From contig NZ_WTKU01000021.1 in NCBI RefSeq assembly GCF_011378715.1, forward strand, positions 1 through 64,000: a stretch of 64,000 nt of DNA, written 5' to 3'. The notes beneath the pieces are model-generated. The model made no database searches, was not told the DNA's origin, and saw only the letters and a list, made by a program, of their open reading frames with translations. Shown one piece after another: positions 1 to 8,614 of this stretch. Numbering within the stretch: the stretch's first letter is position 1; each line of letters begins with the position of its first letter. A program made the translations under genes and the position numbers. The stretch comes from Psychromonas sp. SA13A (GTDB taxonomy: Bacteria > Pseudomonadota > Gammaproteobacteria > Enterobacterales > Psychromonadaceae).

Positions 1-41
1 GATAACATAAAAAGCTGAGGATAACGTGATGATTTATAATA

Positions 42-68
42 AAAAGCGACCCAAATGGATCGCTTTTA
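42..68 (-). terminator. Rho-independent terminator after the SDR gene
   Basis: Arms aaaagcga (42-49) and tcgctttt (60-67) pair across a 10-nt loop. On the minus strand the hairpin runs into T residues just past the stop of the leftward short-chain dehydrogenase gene. Confidence 0.7.
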
Positions 69-74
69 ACTTAT

Positions 75-680
75 TTAAGCATCAACAACAATGACTTCAC
101 CATTAATGAAACCATCAACTGATCGCTCAAACGCTTTACCAACTAACTTCCCTGGTACGGGTTCAAAGCCAGGCATCATTTCTCCGTAGACATCCCATGC
201 TTCAACTAACACAGTTGGATTGACTACATTGATACGTATATTTCTTGGCATTTCTAAAGAAACAATTTTAACGAAAGTATCGATTGCACCACTCGTTGTA
301 GCATCTGCAATAGCGTAAGGGATAGGTTTTTTATTTAAAATACCACTAATTAAAGTAAATGAGCCTGCATCTGAGATGTATTCTTGTCCAATACGTACTA
401 AGTTAATTTGGCCCATCATTTTACTCATCACGGTGGTCATCCATTGTGCCTCAGTCATCTCTGTGAAATTAGCATATTCACAAAAGCCAACAGTATTAAC
501 AACCGCGTCAAAAGCACCTACTTTTTCATAAAGCGCTCTAATTGATTGTTCATTCGTTATATCTACAATGTGGTCAACATCGCCAGAGCGACCTGCTGTA
601 ATCACATTATGATTGCCTAAACCAGTTAACGCGGCTTGACCCATTTTACCTAGTGCACCAATTAAAATTACTGTTTTCAT
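75..680 (-). CDS. Short-chain dehydrogenase/reductase (SDR) family protein
   Basis: A cytoplasmic NAD(P)-dependent oxidoreductase of the compact SDR group; its substrate cannot be told from sequence. The N-terminus has a Rossmann glycine motif (GALGKMG, residues about 8-14), then NTVG near residue 63 in the place of the classical NAG motif. Around residues 111-138 the usual Ser/Tyr/Lys active site is only partly visible: LISG and PYAIADATTSGA are present but the YxxxK spacing is not kept. At 201 aa it is short for the family. The ATG at 678-680 has a good ribosome site (GGAGAAG). It is divergent from a LysR regulator across a 140-bp gap, the usual layout for a LysR target, so control by that neighbour is inferred. 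Confidence 0.82.
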   Translation of the reverse strand: MKTVILIGALGKMGQAALTGLGNHNVITAGRSGDVDHIVDITNEQSIRALYEKVGAFDAVVNTVGFCEYANFTEMTEAQWMTTVMSKMMGQINLVRIGQEYISDAGSFTLISGILNKKPIPYAIADATTSGAIDTFVKIVSLEMPRNIRINVVNPTVLVEAWDVYGEMMPGFEPVPGKLVGKAFERSVDGFINGEVIVVDA

Positions 681-820
681 TTTCTTCTCCGTTGATTTAT
701 TTTGATGGGATGATATTAAACAAAAAATTAAACAATTAAAAACAAACCTTTTTTGTTAGTGTTACAGGTATTAATGGTTAAGTGTTATCTTATAAATAAC
801 ATAACAAGAGAGAGATAAAT

Positions 821-1708
821 TTGAGTAAATTAGATAGATTAGATATTAAGCAGCTACGTGTGTTTCAAGCGATAATTCGTGAGCAAAGCGCATCGAAAGC
901 AGCAGCTCAATTGGGGCTTACACAGCAAGCTGTGAGCGAGCACTTAAAAAAATTACGTGATGTTTTTGAAGATAGGTTGTTTCTTCGAAAAACCAGTGGA
1001 TTTATTGCTACCCCCTTTGCACAAACGCTATCGTTTAGTGTTGATAAACTCCTTAATGATTTTAATGCTTTATTATCACCTACCCACTTTGACCCTAATA
1101 CTGTAGAAGGGTCATTTGTTATTGCTGCAACCGATTATGCACAGCAAATAGTATTGCCTGCGTTGATTTCAATAATAAGGATACAAGCGCCTAATTTAAA
1201 ATTGATAGTTAGAGATTTTGAAATTGATAAGCTCAATGAATTGATGGAAAGTGGCAACGTTAACTTAGCGATTGCCTTTCCGGATTATATTCCAGATAGT
1301 TATCCTATTTTAAAATTATTTGAAGAACACCATGTTTGTGTCGCTTCACAGGGCGCTTCTATTTTACAAAGTCAGCCCTCGTTAGCTGAGGTTGCTCAAT
1401 ATCCAAGCATTATCGCATCTCCTTCAAGGCCTAACTTTAAAGGCTCTATTGATGATTGGTTCAAAACATTTGGTTTTAAAAGAAATGTAGTGGTTTCTGC
1501 ACCTTGTTTTTCAATAGTGCCAATGTACCTTGAAACAACGGACTCTATTGCTTTTTTGCCCTCGCGTGCAATTAAAGGATTGGATTTAATTGAAATAAAA
1601 CTTGAAGAGTCTCCCGATAAATTCGATGTTATCGCTGCTTGGCATCCGCGCTACACTGAAGATGCGTTGCAACGTTGGGTGATATCTATGCTTCAAGTTG
1701 AGCCATAA
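821..1708 (+). CDS. LysR-family transcriptional regulator
   Basis: A DNA-binding regulator of 295 aa, normal for the family. Residues about 8-65 form the winged helix-turn-helix (LRVFQAI, then ASKAAAQLGLTQQAVSEHLK). The rest is the two-lobed periplasmic-binding-like effector domain. The start codon is TTG at 821: it follows a strong AAGAGAGAG ribosome site, and no ATG or GTG lies nearby in frame. The gene is divergent from the SDR gene, and the 140-bp AT-rich gap presumably holds its operator. The effector is unknown. A RAYT element begins two bases after the stop codon. Confidence 0.9.
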   Translation: MSKLDRLDIKQLRVFQAIIREQSASKAAAQLGLTQQAVSEHLKKLRDVFEDRLFLRKTSGFIATPFAQTLSFSVDKLLNDFNALLSPTHFDPNTVEGSFVIAATDYAQQIVLPALISIIRIQAPNLKLIVRDFEIDKLNELMESGNVNLAIAFPDYIPDSYPILKLFEEHHVCVASQGASILQSQPSLAEVAQYPSIIASPSRPNFKGSIDDWFKTFGFKRNVVVSAPCFSIVPMYLETTDSIAFLPSRAIKGLDLIEIKLEESPDKFDVIAAWHPRYTEDALQRWVISMLQVEP

Positions 1709-1710
1709 AA

Positions 1711-2497
1711 TAAATGGGGTCAGAGTAAACTTTATTTTATTATCTTAAAAGGGCGTCCCATTTTCTTTGGATGCATGATGTTACCCGTTAGTTTTTCTAT
1801 TTGGTCTTTAAATGTGTCGCTGCCGATTACCATGCCTTTATTGGTTGCTTGACGAATATCGTTAATCATTTTTGCATCTAATTGATGTTGAAATAGGGCT
1901 CGGTAAGATGATTGCCTTGCTTGAGAGTCGTTGCTTATTGAAGTAAACCTGATGTGGAGTACAAAGCTGAGAGGTTTTACCTAGGGCGTTGATTTGATAG
2001 CTTGACCATACGTATTCGGCAGGGGCATTAACCATATTGCTCTCACAGGGTTGAGTTCAATATAACGATATAGTTGGATTAAGTATTCTTCGGTTTGCAC
2101 TAAACAAGATTTGAAACGACGTTCCCAAAGTGTTCTGGTACGTTTGTATGTGTAATTAAAATATCTGACATATTGTCTACCAAGTGATTGCATCATAAGG
2201 CTAACAGCATTGGCTTTTTTAAGGAGTAAAAAGCAAATGAACATGATTTGTCATCAATACCCACGCGTGAATTTCAACATTAAATTTACGTGAATGCTCT
2301 TTTAGCCATCTAGCATATGCTTTAAAGTCTTGTTCAGACGTGAAGCAAAGGTGGCGATTATTACCTCGTTGAATAACGTGTTGAGGAATACCGATGGGGC
2401 AAATTCTTTGGGATCTTGGCATGTGCAACTTCCCTGTTAAAATGACTTGAACTAGAGAGTATAGCTGATAAATTTAAGTTTACTCTGACCCCATTTA
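1711..2497. mobile_element. RAYT/IS200-like element bounded by 22-bp inverted repeats, decayed
   Basis: The ends are perfect 22-bp inverted repeats (1711-1732 and 2476-2497) with core ggggtcagagtaaactt. A broken transposase fills the interior on the minus strand. The layout is that of single-domain REP-associated tyrosine transposase elements. It sits immediately behind the LysR gene. A diverged, truncated copy lies at 4781-5230. Confidence 0.8.
1732..2422 (-). pseudogene. Broken RAYT transposase (Y1_Tnp family), three frame breaks
   Basis: The 5' part reads from ATG 2422 with MPRSQR, then the HUH metal-binding motif as NHVHLL. Near 2220 the frame shifts in CCTTAAAAAAG, consistent with one extra T, and continues with LGRQYVRYFNYTYKR and YIELNPVRA. 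A second break near 2035 follows from a missing C: this copy reads gagagcaatatgg where the 4781-5230 copy reads gagagccaatatgg. A third break near 1930 separates this from the C-terminal tail, which ends MGRPFKIIK and stops at 1732-1734. The protein cannot be made intact. The lesions come from comparison within the window and from general knowledge of the family. Confidence 0.82.
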
Positions 2498-2594
2498 TTA
2501 CAACTGACTTAAATTAACAGCTAGCCTCAACGTCAGTCGTATCGGCTGATATTTTTCTTATTGAAGGGAATTAAATAAAGAGTGGGTAGAATTG

Positions 2595-4067
2595 ATGAGA
2601 AATGAAGATGATAACTGGACTATTTGTCCTGAATGTCAGGGATGTGGCACAAAAAGTAAGGGGCTGCGCAAGAAAGTGAGACTCCGCTACCAGAGCGAGT
2701 TAGCGCAATTTGAAAAAACCAACAGCCAAGGGGCAGCACCCGTTCGTCCTAAGAGTCACCGCGATACATGCGTGAACTGTAAAGGATCAGGGTTGATTCA
2801 TTCTGCGACTCTTCCTTTAGCTGATAAAGAAAACTACCCACACCTTGCCATTATTGGCGCGGGAATGGGCGGGGTGGCTCTTGCCGTAGCTTGTTTGCAC
2901 CGTAGAATTCCTTTTACTCTTTATGAACGTGATAGCGCCTTCGATACTCGTTCTCAGGGCTATGGGCTCACGCTGCAACAAGCGGCTAGAGCGATCGATG
3001 GATTGGGAATTTTATCGTTAGAAGAGGGAGTCATTTCAACTCGACATGTGGTTCATACGATAGAAGGCAAAGTGGTCGGTGAATGGGGAAAAAGAAAGTT
3101 GGGGCTGTCAGATGAGAAAACTTCACCGAAGCGCACCAATGTGCATATAGCCAGGCAGTCGTTGCGCTTGGCTCTGCTTGAGCAGTTAGGTGGAGATGAT
3201 GCGGTGCAGTGGGGGCACCATTTGGTGGATTTTACAGAACGTCAAGACGAAGGTGTGGATTTGAGCTTTCAAGTAAATGGGCAGATGAAGCTCGCCAATG
3301 CGGATCTTGTTGTGGGGGCGGATGGCATTCGTAGTTCGGTGCGCAGGTTGTTGATTGGTGAGGAGGTTTCCCCATTATGTTACTTAGGTTGTATTGTGAT
3401 TTTAGGGATTTGTCCTTTGGCTGATATTGAAGGTGCGGGAGAAGGTATTGATAGTGCTTTGCTGGATTCGGCCACGGTATTCCAAACAGCCAATGGTAAT
3501 GAGCGGATCTATATGATGCCTTATACATCAAACTCGGTGATGTGGCAGCTGAGCTTCCCACTGTCAGAAAAAGAGGCTAAGGCGTTGAGTGCTCAAGGAA
3601 CTCAAGCACTCAAGGAAGAAGCATGTCGACGATGTCAGTGGCACGATCCTATTCCCCAGATTTTAACAGCGACGCGGGTAAATCAGATTTCTGGTTATCC
3701 CGTTTATGATCGAGCACCAATCGAGGCTGACTTATTGGCGAAAGGGGATAAGGTGACCTTGATCGGAGATGCGGCTCACCCGATGAGTCCATTCAAAGGG
3801 CAGGGTGCAAATCAAGCTTTGCTGGATGCGCTGGCACTGGCTAGGGGGATCAAAAAAGGGTGTAGACCCTTATCGAAATGGCGAAAAGCAGGCGTGAGGG
3901 AAAGTGTATTGACTGGGTTTGAAGCAGAAATGTTAGAGCGCAGTGCTATTAAAGTTAAGGGTTCTGCAGAGGCTGCACAGTTTCTGCATTCAGAAGTCGT
4001 GCTCCATGAGGGCGACGAACCGAGAGGACGGTGCCTAAAGAGAAAAGGAAAAAATGCAAAAGAATAA
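2595..4067 (+). CDS. FAD-dependent monooxygenase with N-terminal CxxC zinc-ribbon-like module
   Basis: The main domain is a flavin monooxygenase of the PHBH/UbiH fold. It has the dinucleotide motif IIGAGMGG near residue 86, the DG motif (VVGADGIRSSVRR) in the middle and the FAD-ribityl motif GDAAHPMSPFKGQGANQAL near residue 395. In front is a module of about 75 residues with paired cysteines, CPECQGCG and CVNCKGSG, resembling DnaJ-type CxxCxGxG zinc centres. The C-terminal tail is basic. The substrate is unknown. ATG 2595 is preferred over the adjacent TTG 2592. Its base composition is visibly richer in G+C than its neighbours and it sits between transposon relics, so recent acquisition is likely. 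No linked pathway genes are seen. Confidence 0.85.
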   Translation: MRNEDDNWTICPECQGCGTKSKGLRKKVRLRYQSELAQFEKTNSQGAAPVRPKSHRDTCVNCKGSGLIHSATLPLADKENYPHLAIIGAGMGGVALAVACLHRRIPFTLYERDSAFDTRSQGYGLTLQQAARAIDGLGILSLEEGVISTRHVVHTIEGKVVGEWGKRKLGLSDEKTSPKRTNVHIARQSLRLALLEQLGGDDAVQWGHHLVDFTERQDEGVDLSFQVNGQMKLANADLVVGADGIRSSVRRLLIGEEVSPLCYLGCIVILGICPLADIEGAGEGIDSALLDSATVFQTANGNERIYMMPYTSNSVMWQLSFPLSEKEAKALSAQGTQALKEEACRRCQWHDPIPQILTATRVNQISGYPVYDRAPIEADLLAKGDKVTLIGDAAHPMSPFKGQGANQALLDALALARGIKKGCRPLSKWRKAGVRESVLTGFEAEMLERSAIKVKGSAEAAQFLHSEVVLHEGDEPRGRCLKRKGKNAKE

Positions 4068-4461
4068 AGAGCAACATGACGGTGAACCGAAATAATTGCT
4101 ATCAATAGATCATTAAATGAGCATAGTCTTTACCAATAAAAGTGACAATGTTGCTTATTTTCTTGTGTTGTTGGCATGAAATAAAACTAGCTACGGGGGG
4201 GGCGTTAGTGAGTTAGCTTTGTAAGGCGGAGAGGAGAACATTGCTACTTAGAAATTTTGCATTATTTATTTATTGAGATCACCATATTTACGCTCGCTTT
4301 CTCCCAATAGAGAGCGTAAGTAGCAAAAGGCAAGACACGACCCCATTGATTCTCGTTTCTCAAAAAAAATACCAAACTCATCGCGAAGACGCTTCGCTTC
4401 ACTGAGGGCACGAAGAAAAGGACTCGATCTTGGTTGATTCATAATTGTGCATAAGAGACAG

Positions 4462-4536
4462 CGGAGACCATGAGAATGAGAGTATATTCAATTAATGAAT
4501 CGGCAAAAAATTTCCACGGAGACCATGGGAACGAGA
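4462..4536 (+). repeat. Paired 20-bp direct repeat
   Basis: cggagaccatgagaatgaga at 4462-4481 and cggagaccatgggaacgaga at 4517-4536 match at 18 of 20 positions, with start points 55 bp apart. Confidence 0.7.
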
Positions 4537-4602
4537 AAAATAGTTATTTCTGTATTATAGTATCTCAGTTTATTTTTTATTATTTCGTGTAACCAATTAC
4601 TT

Positions 4603-4628
4603 CCTAGATTCGCATAATAAGTGCAATT
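4603..4628 (+). repeat. Interspersed 26-bp repeat, copy 1
   Basis: The core gcataataagtg is part of a 26-bp segment that recurs at 62582-62607 upstream of glyA with three mismatches. Similarity extends weakly on both sides, so this may be the end of a small dispersed element. Confidence 0.6.
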
Positions 4629-4780
4629 TTAGTTTTTTTAATATTTGAAATAATTGAATATATAATTCCATGCAACGCATGATGTTACGCCAAAAATAAG
4701 ACATAAATGGTTTCATTACTTGTTAAAAATCACTTAGGTTTTTCTCGGGTATGTTAGGTTTTATTGGTGAAGAGTGTAAA

Positions 4781-5230
4781 TAAGTAGGGGCAAAGTAAAC
4801 TTTATTCTATTACCTTAAAAGGGCGTCCCATTTTCTTTGAGTGCATACTTTTACCCATTATTTTTTCTATTTAGTCTTTAAATATGTCGCTGCCGATTAC
4901 CATGCCTTTATTGGTTACTTGACGAATATCGTTAATCATTTTTGCATCTAATTGATGTTGAAATAGGGCTCGGTAAGATGATTGCCTTGCTTGAGAGTCG
5001 TTGCTTATTGAAGTAAACCTGATGTGGAGTACAAAGCTGAGAGGTTTTACCTAGGGCGTTGATTTGATAGCTTGACCATACCTATTCGGCAGGGTCATTA
5101 ACCATATTGGCTCTCACAGGGTTGAGTTCAATATAACGATATAGTTGGATTAAATATTCTTCGGTTTGCACTAAGCAAGATTTGAAACGACCTTCCCAAA
5201 GTGTTCCGGTAAGTTTGTATGTGTAATTAA
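4781..5230 (-). pseudogene. Truncated second copy of the 1.7-2.5 kb RAYT element
   Basis: This stretch aligns closely with 1711-2164, including the transposase C-terminal half (MGRPF tail, NPVRA region; stop at 4802-4804). Its terminal repeat is degraded (ggggcaaagtaaac). Homology stops sharply at about 5230 after gtgtaattaa, eight bases before the end of a different RAYT element. The transposase N-terminal half is absent and does not reappear beyond 6191, so the missing part was deleted and not merely displaced. It keeps the C that copy 1 has lost in the NPVRA region. Confidence 0.8.
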
Positions 5231-5237
5231 TGCACAA

Positions 5238-6191
5238 TGGGGTCAGGTCTTTCATTTTGAATTTGTTGATTATTTAGCCTATATTTGCGATGTGACTGTT
5301 AATTTATAGGGGTATTTATGAGTCGTCCTTTACGTTTAGAATTTTCAGGTGCGCTTTATCATGTTACATCGCGTGGTAATGAAAGAAAGGTTATTTACCT
5401 GGAAGGCAGTGATTTCGAGATATTCCTTAATTTATTAAATACCCTTTGTTCACGTTTTAACTGGGTTATTCATGCTTATTGTTTAATGGATAACCACTAC
5501 CACCTACTTGTTGAGACTCCCGATGCTAATTTGAGTAAAGGAATGCGCCAGTTAAAGGGTGTATTTACGCAATCAATTAATAGAAAGCACGGCCGAGTAG
5601 GACACCTTTTTTAAGGGCGCTATAAAGCTATTCTGGTTGATAAGGATGCTTATTTATTAGCACTCTGCCGTTATATTGTTTTAAATCCTGTGCGTGCAAA
5701 AATGGTTGATACGCCTGATGAATGGTTGTGGAGTAGTTGGCATTGTATGGTTGGAAAACAAGCCTCCCCAAACTGGTTAGCAACGGATGCATTGTTAAAT
5801 TATTTTGATAAAAATCGGTCAGTAGCGGTTGCAGAATATATTCACTTTGTAGGAGAGAGGGTGAATAAAACCATCTGGGATGATTTACAGCATCAAATAT
5901 ATTTAGGTGATGATGCCTTTGTAGAAAACATCAATTATTAAAAGAGTTATTTGAAGGGGATGTATCTGAAATCCCGTTTAAACAACGTTCTATGTCGCCA
6001 CTGACGTTAAAAAGTTATCAAGAACAATCAGATACTCGTAATGAAGCGATTATGAAAGCTTACCAGTCAGGTAGATATACAATGGAAGAAATTGGCACTC
6101 ATTTCAAAATACATTATTCATTAGTTAGCCGTATTATATCGGCAGATAAAAAGTGATCGTTAGAAAATTAAAAATGAAAGACCTGACCCCA
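5238..6191. mobile_element. Second RAYT-type element with perfect 21-bp inverted repeats
   Basis: The terminal inverted repeats are 5238-5258 and 6171-6191, perfect over 21 bp, with core ggggtcaggtctttcatttt. The ggggtca start resembles the other element's ends, but the inner sequence and the transposase subgroup differ. One transposase gene with a long C-terminal extension lies inside. Confidence 0.82.
5318..6156 (+). pseudogene. RAYT transposase with C-terminal HTH, inactivated by nonsense and frameshift
   Basis: It starts ATG-SRPLRLEF at 5318. The HUH motif NHYHLL and the preceding catalytic region are intact. Codon 99 is TAA (5612-5614) and the same frame then continues with GRYKAIL, so a single CAA to TAA change is the simplest reading, since family members usually have FQGRYK here. 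The second frame ends at 5941 in NINY. A one-base loss in the preceding A run would restore HQLLKEL and a tail to 6156 containing a helix-turn-helix-like segment (YTMEEIGTHFKIHYSLVSR). Two simple lesions suggest fairly recent decay. Confidence 0.82.
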
Positions 6192-6218
6192 TGTTAAAAC
6201 GTGTCTTTGACCCGTATT

Positions 6219-6232
6219 CGGACTTTAGTCCG
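6219..6232. repeat. Short perfect hairpin
   Basis: cggact and agtccg pair across a 2-nt loop, just outside the second RAYT element. It could be a terminator fragment or part of an old element end; no T tract follows. Confidence 0.35.
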
Positions 6233-6310
6233 TAAAACTAAACCATCTATTTTAGTAGGTGATTATTGATTTTCGTCGCTAGTAGGAACATAAATCTTTC
6301 GAAGTCTTGG

Positions 6311-7324
6311 TTATCTTTTATATTGGGTTGTTTTTCGTTCTATAAGAGTTGCTGGAATCATTAGTTTTACAAGACTCGTTTCTTTTTTTGTGATGTGATC
6401 AATTACAATTTTAACTGACTCTCGTGCTAAACGTTTAAAGTCTTGTTTAAAGGTTGTAAGTTGATAATTAAGCCATTCTGTTTGTGGTACATTATCGAAA
6501 CCAATTACTTGTATATCTTCTGGTATACGTAGCCCAAATTCTAAACGTGCGATATCCATTAAAGCCATTGCTAAATTATCCGTAGCACAAAAGATTCCAT
6601 CAGTGTTTTTATTCTCAGACAAAAATGTACGGATCATCTCTAATGAATCAAGGTAATCGTAATTTGCTTCAATGACACATGTTTTTTGACCAGTCAGATC
6701 TTCGAATTCGCTAGAGAATCCTGCATTTCGTTCATCATTAGTAAACGTTGGCACATTACCTGTCAGATAAGCTGCAGACTTCACTCCGCAATGATAGAAG
6801 TGATTTGCAGCGATTTGTCCTGCTGCATAATTGTCACTAATCACATGGCTACCTTTAGTTCCTTCGACAACACGCGCAAATTGAACAATCGGAATATTAA
6901 ACTCTTCACACTCTTCGTATAACGATTTATTAAGAGTTGCTGACGCCGCTATTACACCATCAACACGGTATTGAAATATATTAGGAATGGAGTGCTGCTC
7001 TTGTTCATTCACCATCCATGGAATCAAAACTGCTGAATATCCAATTTTTTGCAGTTCACTGGAAATTAACTGAAGTGTTTTCATATGAATTGGGTAATCG
7101 GCATCTGGAAAAACTAGGCCAATTAGCTTTGACTCACTAGTCGTTAAACTACGTGCGAAAGCATTCGGACGATAGTTTAAAGTCTTAGCTGCTTCAAAGA
7201 CCTTTTTTTTTGTTTTTTCTGCAACTGAACTACCAGAAATAAAAACACGAGATACAGTAGATTGGGATACACCAGCGAGTTTCGCAACATCTTTTGAAGT
7301 AATAGGAGGTGGAGATATGTTCAT
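6311..7324 (-). CDS. LacI-family transcriptional repressor
   Basis: The N-terminal helix-turn-helix reads TSKDVAKLAGVSQSTVSRVF, with the hinge near YRPNAFARSL. The rest is a type 1 periplasmic-binding-like sensor domain (GVIAA, GFDNVP, TTFKQDF). The ATG at 7322-7324 is chosen because it places the HTH about 10 residues in, as in relatives. The ATG at 7387 would add 21 hydrophobic residues and would overlap the putative promoter described below. It lies downstream of, and in the same direction as, the MFS/SnoaL pair but behind a terminator, so it has its own promoter. The inducer is unknown. The neighbours suggest it controls the transport and catabolic genes at 7.5-13.2 kb. Confidence 0.88.
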   Translation of the reverse strand: MNISPPPITSKDVAKLAGVSQSTVSRVFISGSSVAEKTKKKVFEAAKTLNYRPNAFARSLTTSESKLIGLVFPDADYPIHMKTLQLISSELQKIGYSAVLIPWMVNEQEQHSIPNIFQYRVDGVIAASATLNKSLYEECEEFNIPIVQFARVVEGTKGSHVISDNYAAGQIAANHFYHCGVKSAAYLTGNVPTFTNDERNAGFSSEFEDLTGQKTCVIEANYDYLDSLEMIRTFLSENKNTDGIFCATDNLAMALMDIARLEFGLRIPEDIQVIGFDNVPQTEWLNYQLTTFKQDFKRLARESVKIVIDHITKKETSLVKLMIPATLIERKTTQYKR

Positions 7325-7363
7325 AAATATATTAACTTTAAATAGATAGACGGAGAATAGAAT

Positions 7364-7392
7364 AGCATAAAAAGGGTGCGTATTCATAAAAA
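7364..7392 (-). promoter_or_regulatory. Putative autoregulated lacI promoter with motif tgaatacgcaccc in its spacer
   Basis: On the minus strand a weak -35 (TTTTTA, 7392-7387) and a -10 (TATGCT, 7369-7364) are 17 bp apart. The 13-bp motif TGAATACGCACCC (7386-7374) fills the spacer. The same 13 bases occupy the same place in the promoter at 10061-10090. It is an imperfect palindrome about a central CG, as LacI-family operators are. Function is inferred. Confidence 0.5.
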
Positions 7393-7393
7393 T

Positions 7394-7425
7394 AAAAGCC
7401 CTATTCTTCGTGAAATAAGGCTTTT
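7394..7425 (-). terminator. Terminator after the MFS/SnoaL operon
   Basis: aaaagcc and ggctttt arms extend through tatt/aata with one mismatch, and end in a T run on the minus strand. It separates the SnoaL-type gene (stop 7507) from lacI. Confidence 0.6.
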
Positions 7426-7506
7426 TGGTTGTGACAAATTTCTTTATAAATTTTACCCATAATTAAATCTAAAATGAGTAAAACCCTACATCTAACTTTT
7501 TAGATT

Positions 7507-8523
7507 TTAAAGAGAAGGATTTAAAATTGATGCAGTCCGTTCAAACACATCTAAACCTTGTTGTTGTAACCAGTAGGGGAGATCGATAAGCACCCAATTT
7601 TCAGATAATTTATCGCCGTCACGATAATAAATATCAACTACTTGCATATTCGCTCTAACTTCCCCCCCTGTCATACCTAAGAAACCACCTGTCGGTGTAT
7701 TTGAAAGATTTGGCCAACCGAAGAAACAAGAAAAATTACCTTCAGCAAAACGGCAAACGTGACCATTGAATTTTTTATCTTTTAAGTTATTACGAAAAGG
7801 TAATTGATGCTGTTGTTGATAACGAGGGATGGTATAAGACGCTCCAATACCACATGGGCCATACCAAATCATATCTTCAGACCAGCTTTTGGCGAGAACT
7901 TCAGGCGGGCATCCCATCGCACCACTGTCGTTCAAGGCTGATAAATCATCAACCATTTTATTCACAAGTGCTAGTGTTGCAACGCCTTCTTCAGGTTCTG
8001 CATCCGCAAAAAGTAAACCATCATGATTTCGTGGTCCAGGGTAAATAAAATGCTTACCAGTTGATGGAGGAAGTGGGTAACTCCCTGCTTGATCCATCAT
8101 ACCTAATAGATCTAAGAAAAGACCTGTTTTGGTTATTTTTCCATCTTCTACACAATTAAATTCTGCATAGCGAATATTCATTATCTTACCCGTAGGTCGC
8201 ACCCCTAAAAACTCTCCATCAAAGAGTCCCATAAAGTGCCCCATACTCATTACCCAAGTTTCTCCTTCAGTCACTTCATTTTCTCCAGCAATAAAAATGT
8301 CTTGACGGCGTTGCATACGCGTCATTGATTTCATTAAAGGAGACCAGAAAACATCAGCCGTGGCTTGTGCACCTTCTTGTTCACGAAATGGATAAACACC
8401 ACGCCATAAATAATCTTCAGAAGTATGATTTTTTAATACTTCTCCCACGTTTGCATGATTTGCATTTTCAATAGCATCAAAGTAATGACGTACGATGCGT
8501 TTAGCTTCTTGGAATTTAGACAT
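7507..8523 (-). CDS. Tandem SnoaL-like (NTF2-fold) protein, function unknown
   Basis: A 338-aa soluble protein with two successive SnoaL/NTF2-like cone domains. The first spans about residues 5-150 (HYFDAIENAN, then GKIMNIRYAEF, a polyketide-cyclase-like signature). The second spans about 185-330 (DMIWYGP, GGEVRANMQVVDIYYRDG). Members include ester and polyketide cyclases and isomerases acting on small hydrophobic compounds, so an enzyme acting on the substrate of the upstream carrier is plausible but unproven. It lies 91 bp behind the MFS gene in the same direction, with a terminator after it, so the two form an operon. No signal peptide is seen. Confidence 0.75.
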   Translation of the reverse strand: MSKFQEAKRIVRHYFDAIENANHANVGEVLKNHTSEDYLWRGVYPFREQEGAQATADVFWSPLMKSMTRMQRRQDIFIAGENEVTEGETWVMSMGHFMGLFDGEFLGVRPTGKIMNIRYAEFNCVEDGKITKTGLFLDLLGMMDQAGSYPLPPSTGKHFIYPGPRNHDGLLFADAEPEEGVATLALVNKMVDDLSALNDSGAMGCPPEVLAKSWSEDMIWYGPCGIGASYTIPRYQQQHQLPFRNNLKDKKFNGHVCRFAEGNFSCFFGWPNLSNTPTGGFLGMTGGEVRANMQVVDIYYRDGDKLSENWVLIDLPYWLQQQGLDVFERTASILNPSL

Positions 8524-8614
8524 TGAATTTACTCTAATTGTTTATGAACCATAATTTTGATTCAACTTGAATTTTTTGTGGCAAGCATCATGCTTACCAC
8601 ACCTTTATATTCGA

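Larger units (their letters stand above)
4068..4780. other. Non-coding stretch with short repeats
   Basis: About 700 bp without a convincing gene. It holds two near-identical 20-mers (4462-4481, 4517-4536) and a segment near 4603-4628 that recurs upstream of glyA. The rest is AT-rich sequence in which I see nothing further. Confidence 0.6.

Noticed and set aside
75-680. Reading the SDR-like gene as a pseudogene because of the weak YxxxK motif
   Set aside because: The frame is intact, with a good ribosome site and terminator. Short SDR-like proteins with altered active sites are common.
3232-4105. Minus-strand ORFs inside the FAD monooxygenase gene
   Set aside because: Their residues follow the antisense of a clear coding frame, lack domains and have no ribosome sites.
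4068-4780. Possible CRISPR-like array from the repeated cggagacc units
   Set aside because: Only two units, too short, no further spacers and no cas genes.
7325-7387. N-terminal extension of the LacI protein with a hydrophobic stretch
   Set aside because: LacI proteins begin just before the HTH, and the extension overlaps the putative promoter and shared motif.
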